64,000 nucleotides of DNA. Origin: Gammaproteobacteria bacterium (GTDB lineage Bacteria; Pseudomonadota; Gammaproteobacteria; GCA-001735895). The stretch spans positions 212,468 through 276,467 of the forward strand of contig JASJCI010000001.1 of NCBI GenBank assembly GCA_030066085.1, in the 5' to 3' direction. The position numbers and the translations under genes were made by a program. Under the pieces are notes generated by a model. It saw only the letters and a list, made by a program, of their open reading frames with translations, was not told where the DNA came from and searched no databases. Positions 8,043-16,828 of the stretch are shown one piece after another. Position 1 is the first letter of the stretch; each line of letters starts with the position of its first letter.

Positions 8043-9419
8043 ATGACTAAAAACACCGAAATCACCCGCCTGACACCGCGCGGGCAGCTCGATATCCTCT
8101 CGCAACTGGAGGTCAATCAGCTAAAGCAGGGAAGCGAGGATGACGGACTCTACGAAACCTTTCGTCGCTGCGCGCTCGCGGTACTCAATGTCGACAGCCA
8201 GACCGACGACGCCCGCGAAGTACTCGAGCGTCACCGTGATTTTGCAATCCGCGTGGTTCAGCAGGAACGCGGCATCAAGCTCGAAATCGAAAACGCCCCC
8301 GACAGCGCCTTCGTGGACGGCAGGGTCATCAGCGGTATCCAGGAACAGTTATTCGCCGTCCTGCGCGACGTCTCCTACGTCAAGAACAAGATCTCGTCCA
8401 ACCAGATCTTCGACCCGGCCAGCAGCGAAGGTATCACCAATATCGTGTTTCACATCCTGCGCAACGCGCGGGTCCTGTTGCCGGAGGTCGAGCCCAACCT
8501 GGTGGTCTGCTGGGGTGGCCACTCGATTGCGCGCGACGAGTACGACTACTGCAAGGAAGTGGGTTACCAGATGGGATTGCGCGGGCTGCATGTCTGCACC
8601 GGCTGCGGTCCCGGGGCGATGAAGGCACCGATGAAAGGCGCGGCCATCGGCCACAACAAGCAACGCATCAGGCGCGGTCGTTACGTCGGCCTGACCGAGC
8701 CCGGTATCATCGCCGCCGAATCGCCCAACCCCATCGTCAACGAACTGGTCATCCTGCCCGATATCGAGAAACGTCTCGAAGCTTTCGTCCGCCTCGGCCA
8801 CGGCATCGTCGTCTTTCCGGGCGGCGTCGGCACCGCGGAGGAGATCCTGTTCCTGCTCGGCATCATGACCAACCCGGACAACCGCCACATACCCTTCCCG
8901 CTGATCCTGACCGGCCCGTCCGAGGCGCGCGATTACTTTCGCCAGATCGACGATTTCATTCGCCTCGCCCTGGGGCGCGATGCCCAGGAGCACTACAGCA
9001 TCATCATCGACGACCCGCAAAAAGTGGCGCGCGAGGTCAGTGCCGGGCTGGAATCGGTGCGTAATTTCCGCCGCGAACATGCCGACGCCTATTACTTCAA
9101 CTGGATCCTGAACATCGATTTCCAGTTCCAGCAACCCTTCATGCCCCGGCACGACCAGGTCGCGGCACTGAACCTGGCGCGCGATCAGCCCACCCATCAG
9201 CTGGCGGCCGACCTGCGGCGGGCGTTTTCCGCGATTGTCGCCGGTAACGTCAAGGACGAGGGTATTCGATCGATCGAGCGCGAAGGGCCATTCCAGATTC
9301 ACGGCGACCGCGAAATCATGACCGCGCTCGATGGCCTGCTGCATTCCTTCGTCACCCAGCAGCGCATGAAAGTACCGGGCAAGGCTTACACGCCCTGTTA
9401 CGATCTGCACCACCGGTAG
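8043..9419 (+). CDS. ppnN: Nucleotide 5'-monophosphate nucleosidase PpnN (YgdH family)
   Basis: A 458-residue member of the PpnN/LOG family, which hydrolyses nucleoside monophosphates (GMP, AMP, IMP) to base and ribose 5-phosphate for purine salvage; the E. coli enzyme is activated by (p)ppGpp. The N-terminal YgdH-specific domain precedes the Rossmann-type lysine-decarboxylase-like core with the signature PGGVGTAEEIL near residue 260, and a C-terminal YgdH segment follows. The length matches E. coli PpnN (454). The ATG at 8043 (MTKNTEITRLTPRGQLDIL) is the family N-terminus; the frame continues upstream without similarity. Confidence 0.92.
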   Translation: MTKNTEITRLTPRGQLDILSQLEVNQLKQGSEDDGLYETFRRCALAVLNVDSQTDDAREVLERHRDFAIRVVQQERGIKLEIENAPDSAFVDGRVISGIQEQLFAVLRDVSYVKNKISSNQIFDPASSEGITNIVFHILRNARVLLPEVEPNLVVCWGGHSIARDEYDYCKEVGYQMGLRGLHVCTGCGPGAMKAPMKGAAIGHNKQRIRRGRYVGLTEPGIIAAESPNPIVNELVILPDIEKRLEAFVRLGHGIVVFPGGVGTAEEILFLLGIMTNPDNRHIPFPLILTGPSEARDYFRQIDDFIRLALGRDAQEHYSIIIDDPQKVAREVSAGLESVRNFRREHADAYYFNWILNIDFQFQQPFMPRHDQVAALNLARDQPTHQLAADLRRAFSAIVAGNVKDEGIRSIEREGPFQIHGDREIMTALDGLLHSFVTQQRMKVPGKAYTPCYDLHHR

Positions 9420-9425
9420 CACGAC

Positions 9426-9893
9426 ATGCAGGCATCGGCTATGAGCGGCACCATCAGGGGGATCGCGATCAAGAACAGGCCGCGGGTAAAAATGCAGTCG
9501 ATCGACAGCGCGCGGATCAGCGTGCACAGCGGCATTCTCGGTGACTTTCGCGGCGCGCAGGCGGGCCGCCAGGTTACCCTGCTCAGTGAGCCCGCCTGGC
9601 ACGGGGTCTGCGCCGAACTGGGTACCGACCTGCCCTGGACCCTGCGACGCGCCAACCTGCTGGTCGACGGGGTCGAATTCGATGCATCTTTCGTCGACCG
9701 GCGGGTTTTCATCGGCGCGGTCGAGCTCATCGTGCGCCAGCAAACCGTACCCTGCAGCAACATGGATGCCCAGCACCAGGGACTCAGCGCCGCGCTGGCC
9801 AGCAACTGGCGCGGGGGAATCTGTTGCGACGTCATCCAGCCCGGCGAGGTCAGGCTCGGCGATCTCGTCGAATTCGCTTGCAGCGATTCCTGA
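9426..9893 (+). CDS. MOSC-domain protein
   Basis: A 155-residue MOSC-type beta-barrel protein related to the C-terminal domain of molybdenum cofactor sulfurase and to YiiM/YuaD-like proteins. Visible features are GIAIKNRPRVKM at the start, GDFRG, the QVTLLSEPAW strand, the NLLVDGV motif typical of MOSC proteins and a conserved cysteine in QQTVPCSNMD. MOSC domains are thought to handle sulfur or molybdopterin ligands; stand-alone members are mostly uncharacterised. It starts six bases after ppnN and is likely co-transcribed. ATG at 9441 is an alternative start. Confidence 0.82.
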   Translation: MQASAMSGTIRGIAIKNRPRVKMQSIDSARISVHSGILGDFRGAQAGRQVTLLSEPAWHGVCAELGTDLPWTLRRANLLVDGVEFDASFVDRRVFIGAVELIVRQQTVPCSNMDAQHQGLSAALASNWRGGICCDVIQPGEVRLGDLVEFACSDS

Positions 9894-10060
9894 CTGCATG
9901 CGGCTGACCCAACAATCGTGACCGCCGGCCAGCCCGCGCGCGATCGCCGATATTCGATTGCTGACGAATGGAACCCCGGTGGCGGGCGATTATCGACCTG
10001 GCCCCGGAAACAATTCAGCTCCGGTGATACCTTGCCGCGCGCGACCAGGCTCCGTGCGGG

Positions 10061-12160
10061 TCAGTAAACGTAATCGCCGAGGATTTCCACGAGGTGATCA
10101 GTCCAGTTTTTGGGTATCGGCTCGGTAAGCTCGGGGGACTCGGCAAAGTCGGGCTCGAACAGGCGCTCGCGCACCTGTGCCGCCAGCTCGGGGTGCGAAC
10201 TCGCAATATTCACCTCGCGGTTGAGCTTCAGGCTCCAGCGGTCGAAGTTGGCCGAACCAAGGCAGACCCAGCCGTCGTAAATCGCGGCCTTGACGTGCGA
10301 GAACCCCGGGTAGATGTACACCCGGATACCGTTAGCCAGCATCAGGTTCGCCGCCAGCACGTTGCTGCGGTCGATTGGCCCGTGGTCGGTTTCGAGCGGC
10401 ATGATGACCCGCACGTCGACTCCACGACGACGCGCAAGCACCAGTTCGCGCAGTAACTGGTCGTCGGTGAAGTAGGCATTTTGAATGAAAATGTAACTCT
10501 GCGCCCGCCGTATCGCCGCCTTTTGCGCCGCGAAAATCTCGTAGTTGCCGGGCGCGGTGAGCAGCAGCCGCAGGGGAATTCCGACTTGTTCATCGGCAGG
10601 GTGTCGCTGGCGCGCCTTGGCAGCGAGGAAGCCGAGATCGCCGAGCAGTCCGGCATGAGCCCAGGCGGCATCGAATTCACCAGCAAGGCGGTCCACCATC
10701 GGCCCGCGAATTTCGAGCATGAGGTCGTGCCAGTCGTAGCGATACTCGCGACCGATATTCATCCCGCCGATAAAAGCGATGTCCTGGTCGACCACGATGC
10801 TCTTGACGTGGTCACCGGTGAACCACGGATTGGGCTTCTGACGCACCGCGATGTCGGAATCCGCTTCCAGGTACAGGTGCACCGATTCCGGCGGCCGATG
10901 GTAGTCCGGCATCGTTTCCGGATCCGACATGGTGCCGTAGATGGTGCCGAGTCCATCCAGCAGTACGCGGATGTCGATACCGGCACGCGAACGCCGCTTC
11001 AGCAGTTCACCGATCTCGATCGCGAAGTCGTCGTTATCGAAGATATAAGTCTGCAGCCGGATCGAGTGCTGCGCCTGTTCCACGGTCTCGGTAAAACGCG
11101 GAAAAAAGGTCTCCCCGTCGACCAGCAGATCGACTTCGCCACTGGAAATCGGCCGACTCGAGATCCGGTCGAGTTCGCGTTCGAAGGCCTCCAGGTCCAT
11201 CGGCGGCTTCGCCGCCAGTGGCGCCACCGGCCGGTCGACGAGTGCCGTGGTCCAGTCGAAGCTGACCGTACCGACGGCAGAGTCGGTGACGACGAAAAAC
11301 AGCCGGTAGAGCGAAGACACCGGCCGCAGCAGCAGGTTCGACAGGTGGCTGCGCATGACGTGACCAAAAGCCTGCGCGCTTGGTAAACCCGGCACCCTCC
11401 TGATGTCCATCGGCTGCGGCGGCCCGTTGCGCACGAATATCGCGATTCCGCGCTTGCGGTTTACATACAGGAACGGCAGCGAGTAGAGCCCGGCATCGCC
11501 GGTATTGAAGACAAATTCATCCTGCTTGATACCCTCCGCCAGCATCAGTTCGTCCAGCAGTGGCCGGCCGGCGCGCAGGAACTCGCCCAGCGACAACCGG
11601 TCGTGCAGTGTTATGTCGGCGGGCCGATCCTCGAAACGCACTCCCTGCAGCTGACCGGCATCGTCGCGGTAAAGGAAAAACTCGACCGGTCCGAAATCTA
11701 CCGCCAGTCCCTGTCCCTCCGGTACCGTTTCCTGCAGCAGCCGATCGCGCAGGTAACGCCAGCGGTCCGCGCCGAGAATCGGCAGGTTCACCCGCCTGGA
11801 GGACATTCTTTGCCAGGGCACGGTCTGGCGATACTCGAGTGACACCATCAGCGGCAGGTGGTCATCCGGCAGCTGCACCGCCGGTACCCTGTTGACATGT
11901 CCGCGCCAGTCACCCCCACCGTAGTAATGGCTGCTCCCCTGGCGGTAGCGAACGTAAAAACTCGCTTCGTCCCGGTAAGCCTCGAGCGCAACCATCGGCA
12001 TGCCCTCGTCTGCCGGCCGCGCGCTGTCCACCGGTGCCGAAGAGGTGGCACAACCCGACATTGCAGCGACCAGCAACAGGCAGCAACAAACCGCCGCCAG
12101 GCTGCCCGCTATTGCTGGTTGCTCCGATATCGACTTCACTGCTTGATTATGGTCGATCAT
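10061..12160 (-). CDS. Phospholipase D-family (cardiolipin synthase-like) lipoprotein with large N-terminal domain
   Basis: A 699-residue protein. The N-terminus has a hydrophobic signal followed by AMSGC (C37), a plausible lipobox, suggesting a membrane-anchored lipoprotein. Residues ~45-340 form a domain I do not recognise. Residues ~345-690 hold two PLD half-domains: an HxK motif in TGDHVKSIVVDQDIAFIGG and a second in GFSHVKAAIYDGWVCLGSAN, each followed by the usual GG/GS-x-N. Such enzymes make or cleave phosphodiesters, for example cardiolipin synthesis from phosphatidylglycerol. Its start overlaps the end of the EamA transporter gene by 14 bases, so the two form an operon. Confidence 0.85.
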   Translation of the reverse strand: MIDHNQAVKSISEQPAIAGSLAAVCCCLLLVAAMSGCATSSAPVDSARPADEGMPMVALEAYRDEASFYVRYRQGSSHYYGGGDWRGHVNRVPAVQLPDDHLPLMVSLEYRQTVPWQRMSSRRVNLPILGADRWRYLRDRLLQETVPEGQGLAVDFGPVEFFLYRDDAGQLQGVRFEDRPADITLHDRLSLGEFLRAGRPLLDELMLAEGIKQDEFVFNTGDAGLYSLPFLYVNRKRGIAIFVRNGPPQPMDIRRVPGLPSAQAFGHVMRSHLSNLLLRPVSSLYRLFFVVTDSAVGTVSFDWTTALVDRPVAPLAAKPPMDLEAFERELDRISSRPISSGEVDLLVDGETFFPRFTETVEQAQHSIRLQTYIFDNDDFAIEIGELLKRRSRAGIDIRVLLDGLGTIYGTMSDPETMPDYHRPPESVHLYLEADSDIAVRQKPNPWFTGDHVKSIVVDQDIAFIGGMNIGREYRYDWHDLMLEIRGPMVDRLAGEFDAAWAHAGLLGDLGFLAAKARQRHPADEQVGIPLRLLLTAPGNYEIFAAQKAAIRRAQSYIFIQNAYFTDDQLLRELVLARRRGVDVRVIMPLETDHGPIDRSNVLAANLMLANGIRVYIYPGFSHVKAAIYDGWVCLGSANFDRWSLKLNREVNIASSHPELAAQVRERLFEPDFAESPELTEPIPKNWTDHLVEILGDYVY

Positions 12161-13112
12161 TCATGCCGGCAACAGTCCCCCGCGCCCTGCCCAGCTGCGC
12201 GCGCAGGGCCTTTTCCTGGCGGATGCCGTGGAGACAGTATGCGCTGACGCTGAGCAGCACGATGACGCTTCCGGTCAGTGTCAGCAGGCTCGGTTTTTCA
12301 CCGACACCGATCCAGACCCAGACCGGCGCGAGGATCGATTCCGTCAGCGAAAACAGCGCCACCTCGGACGCCATGATGTAGCGCGCGGCAACCGTGAAGC
12401 ACCAGAATCCGATGCCGAACTGAAAACAGCCCATGGCAACGGCAATCGCCAAATCTCGCGTCGAAAGGAGCAGCGTGCCCGCGAACAGTCCCGCAATACC
12501 GCCCATGACCAGGCCGGCCAGGCAGGTCGCGGGCAGCATGTCGGTGCCGCGCTTGCCGCGAATGATCAACAGAAAGGCGACGAAGGATGCGACCACGCCC
12601 AGCGCGGCGACATTACCGAGCCAACGCCCTTCGAGCAGGCCGTCGGCGAACATCAGGCCGATACCGGCGAGCGACACCAGCATCGCGATTATGCCGAATA
12701 TCGAGGTGCGCTCACCGAGCACCAGCCAACCGACGAACGCGGTAGCCAATGGCGCCGCGCCGATAATGAACACGGCATTGGCCACGGTGGTAGTCAGAAT
12801 GGCAAATACGTAGCAGATCGAGCCCAGGCCGAGCACCAGCGCGGCCCAGAGCCCGGGCCGGCCGACTGCCCGGAACGCGCCGATGACTCCGCCTCGATAA
12901 CGCAGCCAGAGCAACAGAAACAGCGTGAGGGAGAAGGTGAAACCGCGGTAAAACAGGATTTGCCAGCCGCTGGCCGCCTCGATATTGCGTAGCAGAATTC
13001 CGGAAGTACTGAGAAACAGGCCACCGACGACCACCAGCCCCACGCCGAGCGCGTAACGGCGCTCGGGCAGGCGAGCGCCGTCCGCCTCGTGACCGGACCC
13101 CGCTGAGTTCAT
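12147..13112 (-). CDS. EamA/DMT-family transporter
   Basis: A 321-residue inner-membrane protein with about ten predicted hydrophobic segments arranged as two EamA repeats (first begins GLVVVGGLFLSTSGILLRNI). Drug/metabolite transporters of this family export amino acids, nucleosides or other small metabolites; the substrate is not predictable here. It is the first gene of a two-gene unit with the PLD-family lipoprotein and follows acuI on the same strand after 45 bases. Confidence 0.88.
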   Translation of the reverse strand: MNSAGSGHEADGARLPERRYALGVGLVVVGGLFLSTSGILLRNIEAASGWQILFYRGFTFSLTLFLLLWLRYRGGVIGAFRAVGRPGLWAALVLGLGSICYVFAILTTTVANAVFIIGAAPLATAFVGWLVLGERTSIFGIIAMLVSLAGIGLMFADGLLEGRWLGNVAALGVVASFVAFLLIIRGKRGTDMLPATCLAGLVMGGIAGLFAGTLLLSTRDLAIAVAMGCFQFGIGFWCFTVAARYIMASEVALFSLTESILAPVWVWIGVGEKPSLLTLTGSVIVLLSVSAYCLHGIRQEKALRAQLGRARGTVAGMNDRP

Positions 13113-13157
13113 GCGCCGCGCGCTAGCGGTTGACCGGCCGCAGACTCGCGCGCCGCG

Positions 13158-14150
13158 TCACTCCGGCAACTTCACGACCGCACGACCGCGGACCTTGCCG
13201 GCGAGTATATCCTCGGCCGCCTGCGGCAGTTCGCTAAAATCGAGATCGAAGGACAGCTCCGCGAGCAGGTCCTTGTCGAGATCGGCCTGCAGCCTTTGCC
13301 AGGCCAGCTTGCGTCTTTCGATCGATGCCATCACCGAATCGATGCCGTACATCGCGATACCGCGCAGGATGAAAGGTGCAACCGTGGTGGGCAGGTTCAT
13401 CGATTCGGCCAGGCCGCAGACGGCTACCGCTCCGGCGCGCCGTACCTGGCTCAGCACGTTGGCCAGCGTGTTGCCGCCGGCAACGTCGATGGCGCCGGCC
13501 CAGCGTTCGCGATCGAGCGGGCGTCCGGGCTCGGCAAAGGTCGAGCGATCGACGATCTCGGCCGCGCCGAGACGTTCCAGAAACGCCTGTTCCCGGGGAC
13601 GGCCGGTACTGGCAACCACGCGGTAACCCAGCCGGGCCAGTACCGCGACGGCTATACTGCCGACACCACCCGCGGCACCCGTAACCAGCAGGTCGCCATC
13701 ACCGGCAGCAAGACCGTGGTCTTCCAGCGCCAGCACGCTCAACATGGCGGTATAACCGGCGGTGCCGATGGCCATCGCATCACGCGCGCTCATGCCGTCC
13801 GGCAGCGGCACCAGCCAGTCGCCGCTGACCCGCGCGCGCTGGGCATAGCCGCCGTGATGCGACTCGCCAACGCCGAAACCGTTCAGAATAACCCTGTCGC
13901 CCGGCTCGAAGTCGGCATGCGAGGAGTCGATGACGCTGCCGCAGAAATCGATACCCGGTATCAGCGGGAACTTGCGAATGATCGGCGAGCGTCCGGTCAG
14001 GGCCAGGCCGTCCTTGTAATTGATCGTGGTGTACTCGACCGCAACCGTGACATCGCCCTCCATCAGGTCGGCATCGCCAAGCGTGGTCAGCGTACAGCGC
14101 TGACCCTCCTCGTCCTTGCCGATCAGGTATGCCTGGAATTCGTCCCCCAT
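13158..14150 (-). CDS. acuI: Acrylyl-CoA reductase AcuI (YhdH family)
   Basis: A 330-residue medium-chain dehydrogenase/reductase without the structural zinc loop. It follows the AcuI/YhdH pattern throughout: NYKDGLALTGRSPIIRKFPL, IPGIDFCGSV, GVGESHHGGYAQRARV and the NADPH-binding VTGAAGGVGSIAVAVL. AcuI reduces toxic acryloyl-CoA to propionyl-CoA with NADPH, a step in DMSP and acrylate catabolism, and is linked to dmdA in roseobacters. The ATG at 14150 was chosen because family similarity begins there; the frame is open further upstream through the regulator gene. It is divergent from the gntR gene, with a 15-base palindromic operator 24 bases before its start. Confidence 0.87.
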   Translation of the reverse strand: MGDEFQAYLIGKDEEGQRCTLTTLGDADLMEGDVTVAVEYTTINYKDGLALTGRSPIIRKFPLIPGIDFCGSVIDSSHADFEPGDRVILNGFGVGESHHGGYAQRARVSGDWLVPLPDGMSARDAMAIGTAGYTAMLSVLALEDHGLAAGDGDLLVTGAAGGVGSIAVAVLARLGYRVVASTGRPREQAFLERLGAAEIVDRSTFAEPGRPLDRERWAGAIDVAGGNTLANVLSQVRRAGAVAVCGLAESMNLPTTVAPFILRGIAMYGIDSVMASIERRKLAWQRLQADLDKDLLAELSFDLDFSELPQAAEDILAGKVRGRAVVKLPE

Positions 14151-14173
14151 GTTGATGTCCCCGTGAATCGTTA

Positions 14174-14188
14174 ATTTGTCAGACAAAT
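14174..14188. promoter_or_regulatory. GntR/FadR-type operator, acuI-gntR intergenic region
   Basis: ATTTGTCAGACAAAT is a perfect 15-base palindrome around a central A. It fits the T-x-GT-x3-AC-x-A core typical of FCD-type GntR regulators. It lies between the divergent acuI and gntR starts, where it could block acuI initiation and autoregulate gntR. A nearly identical sequence occurs upstream of dmdA at 23664-23682. Confidence 0.75.
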
Positions 14189-14238
14189 CATGGTAAAGTA
14201 ATTTTTCACCGATTGCATCCATCAGCCCGGACCGGCAC

Positions 14239-14970
14239 GTGAGCAAAAAAGCCCTGCCCCGAAGCAGTATTTCCAAGGAAATCGCGGAACAGTTGCGCGC
14301 CGCGATCGTCGACGGTCGATTCAAGATCGGTGAGCGCCTGCCAACCGAGGACGACCTCGCGCAGCGCTTCGGAGTCTCGCGTGCCAGCGTGCGCGAGGCC
14401 CTCAAGCGTCTTGCGGCGCAGAACCTGATCCGCGCCCGCCGCGGACCGACCGGTGGCAATTTCGTGGTGCAGCCCAGTTACGAGGAACTCGCCGAATCCC
14501 TGTCCGGCGCGGCCACGCTGCTGGTCGGTCTGGGTGCGCTCGGCATCGACGAAATCATCGAAGCACGCCGCAGTCTGCAGGGCAGCTGCCTGGAGCTGGC
14601 AGTCGACAACGCGAGCGAAGATCACCTGCGCGACATCGAACAGGCGCTTGCGCGCCAGCAAGACCCGGCGCTCAGCGACGAGGCCTTTTGCCAGGCCGAC
14701 GTCGCATTCCACCGGGCGCTGGTGGATGCCACCGGTAACGGTATGCTGCGCTTCGTCATGTACACCGTAATCGAGGCACTGATACCGGTCACCAACATGA
14801 TCGTTACGGTGGCACGCGAACGCAGCGATATCATCGCCACCCATCAGCGCATGCTGGAGGCATTGCAAAAGCGTGATCGTGTCGCGTTGCGCAGCGCAAT
14901 GGATGCCTTGCTGGACTACCTGCTGGCCAAGTTCGAGCAGGCCAGCAGCATGCGGATCAGGGAAGCGTGA
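14239..14970 (+). CDS. GntR-family (FadR/FCD type) transcriptional regulator, likely DMSP/acrylate regulon
   Basis: A 243-residue regulator starting with GTG. The N-terminal winged helix (residues ~10-75) contains LPTEDDLAQRFGVSRASVRE; the C-terminal all-helical FCD ligand domain (~95-235) has the D..FH metal/ligand motif in QADVAFHRALVDATGN and a later histidine in ATHQRML. It is divergent from acuI. The palindrome in their shared promoter, repeated upstream of dmdA, is the best evidence for its regulon. The ligand is unknown; acrylate, acryloyl-CoA or a DMSP-derived acid are reasonable candidates. Confidence 0.9.
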   Translation: MSKKALPRSSISKEIAEQLRAAIVDGRFKIGERLPTEDDLAQRFGVSRASVREALKRLAAQNLIRARRGPTGGNFVVQPSYEELAESLSGAATLLVGLGALGIDEIIEARRSLQGSCLELAVDNASEDHLRDIEQALARQQDPALSDEAFCQADVAFHRALVDATGNGMLRFVMYTVIEALIPVTNMIVTVARERSDIIATHQRMLEALQKRDRVALRSAMDALLDYLLAKFEQASSMRIREA

Positions 14971-15178
14971 TCCGGTCGACACCCAGGAAAAGGTAGAGCG
15001 CGGCGCCGATCAGCGCGAGGATGATCACGATACCGACCCGCGCAAGACGGGCATCGGCCGCGCGCGACTCGTCGAATTCGCCGAGCAAATCATGCACTCG
15101 CCGCAGCGCGCTACGCGCCAGCTTGTGCCTTTTGTAGGCGTCGACAACGGCCCGGGACCGCGGACTATCAACGCTCAT
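14957..15178 (-). CDS. Small single-pass membrane protein
   Basis: A 73-residue open frame: a basic, helical N-terminal part (YKRHKLARSALRRVHDLLGE), then one clear hydrophobic segment (VGIVIILALIGAALYLFLG) and a short tail. The charge pattern suggests the N-terminus is cytoplasmic. It converges with gntR and overlaps its end by 14 bases. No good Shine-Dalgarno sequence is visible, so it is a tentative gene, though the composition is that of a real membrane protein. Confidence 0.5.
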   Translation of the reverse strand: MSVDSPRSRAVVDAYKRHKLARSALRRVHDLLGEFDESRAADARLARVGIVIILALIGAALYLFLGVDRITLP

Positions 15179-15263
15179 GATGACTGTTTTTGGGCAGCAT
15201 AGAGCTTATAATGGACGCTGACCAGCCCGATCTCAACGTAAAAGATTCACAGGTAACGCCCGC

Positions 15264-16670
15264 ATGATACCCGTCGTATTGTCCGGCGGCTCCGGCACCC
15301 GACTCTGGCCGCTGTCGCGCAAGATGTACCCCAAGCAGTTCCTGAGCCTGCTGCATGACGAAACCATGCTGCAAAAAACACTCCTGCGCATCGCTGAACT
15401 CGAGCACTCGCCGCCGATCGTCGTGTGTAACGACGAACACCGCTTCGTTGTCGCCGAGCAGGCGCGGCAAATCGGCATCGAGGATCCGACCATCATCCTC
15501 GAACCCGTCGGCCGTAACACCGCGCCCGCGATCGCCGTGGCCGCGCTGCAGGCCCTGGAGCAGGCGGACGATCCGCTCCTGCTGGTGCTCTCAGCGGATC
15601 ACGAAATCCGCGATTCGCAGGCATTCTGTAACGCGGTACGCCAGGCGCTGCCGCTGGCGGCAGACGGTCGCCTGGTAACCTTCGGTATCGTACCGACCCA
15701 CCCCGCCACCGGTTACGGCTACATCCGCCGGGGCGCCCCCGAGGGCGCTGGTTTCGCGGTCGACTCCTTCGTCGAAAAACCGGACCGGGAGACCGCCCGG
15801 CGCTATCTCGACAGCGGCGATTACTACTGGAACAGCGGCATGTTCCTGTTTTCCGCGAGCGCATATCTTGCGCAACTGGAACGTTTCAAACCGGCGATGC
15901 TCGCTGACTGCAGGACCGCGGCCGGCGGGGTGCGCGAGGACATCGGTTTTCTGCGGCTCGACGCGGAAGCCTTCGCGCGCTGCGAAGCGGACTCGATCGA
16001 CTACGCGGTCATGGAACGCACCGAACACGCCTGCGTGGTGCCGATGGATGCCGGCTGGAGCGATATCGGCAGCTGGTCGTCGCTGTGGCAACAGGGTGAG
16101 CGCGATGCCGCCGGCAACGCCACCCGCGGTGATGTCATCTGCGTCGACAGCGGGCAGTCACTGGTGCACGCCGGCAGCCGCCTGGTCGCAACCGTCGGTG
16201 TGAACAACCTCGTCATCGTCGAGACCGAGGACGCGGTGCTGGTCGCGGACCGCGATCGCGCGGAAGAAGTCAAGCAGGTGGTGACGCGACTCGCCGACGA
16301 GGGCCGCGAGGAGGAAAACTATCATCGCGTCGTCTATCGACCATGGGGCCACTTCGATTCGGTCGACGAAGGCGAACGTTACAAGGTCAAGCGCATCACG
16401 GTGAATCCCGGCGCCCGGCTGTCGAAGCAGATGCATCATCATCGGGCCGAGCACTGGGTGGTGGTGCGCGGCCAGGCCAGGGTATTTCGCGACGACGAGG
16501 TTTTCGATCTGAACGAAAACGAATCGGTGTTCATTCCTCTCGGGTCGACGCATTACCTGGAAAATCCCGGCGACACACCGCTCGACATCATCGAGGTGCA
16601 GTCCGGATCCTATCTCGGTGAAGACGACATCGTTCGTTTCGAGGATATCTACGGCCGCCACGAAAAGTAA
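15264..16670 (+). CDS. manC: Mannose-1-phosphate guanylyltransferase / mannose-6-phosphate isomerase
   Basis: A bifunctional 468-residue enzyme that makes GDP-mannose (GTP + mannose 1-phosphate) and interconverts fructose 6-phosphate and mannose 6-phosphate. The N-terminal nucleotidyltransferase has the signature SGGSGTRLWPLSRKMYPKQF at residue ~7 and FVEKPD near 170; the C-terminal cupin (about 355-465) contains RPWGHFDSVDEGERYKVKRI and the metal-binding HHHRAEHW. This is the AlgA/ManC/XanB architecture, and the product supplies exopolysaccharide or O-antigen synthesis. No glycosyltransferase cluster lies next to it. Confidence 0.94.
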   Translation: MIPVVLSGGSGTRLWPLSRKMYPKQFLSLLHDETMLQKTLLRIAELEHSPPIVVCNDEHRFVVAEQARQIGIEDPTIILEPVGRNTAPAIAVAALQALEQADDPLLLVLSADHEIRDSQAFCNAVRQALPLAADGRLVTFGIVPTHPATGYGYIRRGAPEGAGFAVDSFVEKPDRETARRYLDSGDYYWNSGMFLFSASAYLAQLERFKPAMLADCRTAAGGVREDIGFLRLDAEAFARCEADSIDYAVMERTEHACVVPMDAGWSDIGSWSSLWQQGERDAAGNATRGDVICVDSGQSLVHAGSRLVATVGVNNLVIVETEDAVLVADRDRAEEVKQVVTRLADEGREEENYHRVVYRPWGHFDSVDEGERYKVKRITVNPGARLSKQMHHHRAEHWVVVRGQARVFRDDEVFDLNENESVFIPLGSTHYLENPGDTPLDIIEVQSGSYLGEDDIVRFEDIYGRHEK

Positions 16671-16828
16671 GCCCGCGCCCGCGGCGACGGATTCGACGGC
16701 GCTGCCGATTTTGCACCAGCCGGCAGCGGCAATCCGCAAACCGCCCGCGACGACCCGATCGAACCCCGTATTCGGTATCAGTTGACCCGAATCAACCCCT
16801 GCGGTGGCCAAATCCGCATATTGGTGCC

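Noticed and set aside
8349..9899. A 516-codon open frame on the minus strand
   Set aside because: Antisense to ppnN and the MOSC gene, with no motif of its own.
14151..14459. An N-terminal extension of AcuI reading through the intergenic region and gntR
   Set aside because: Family similarity begins at the ATG at 14150 and the extension overlaps the regulator gene and the operator.
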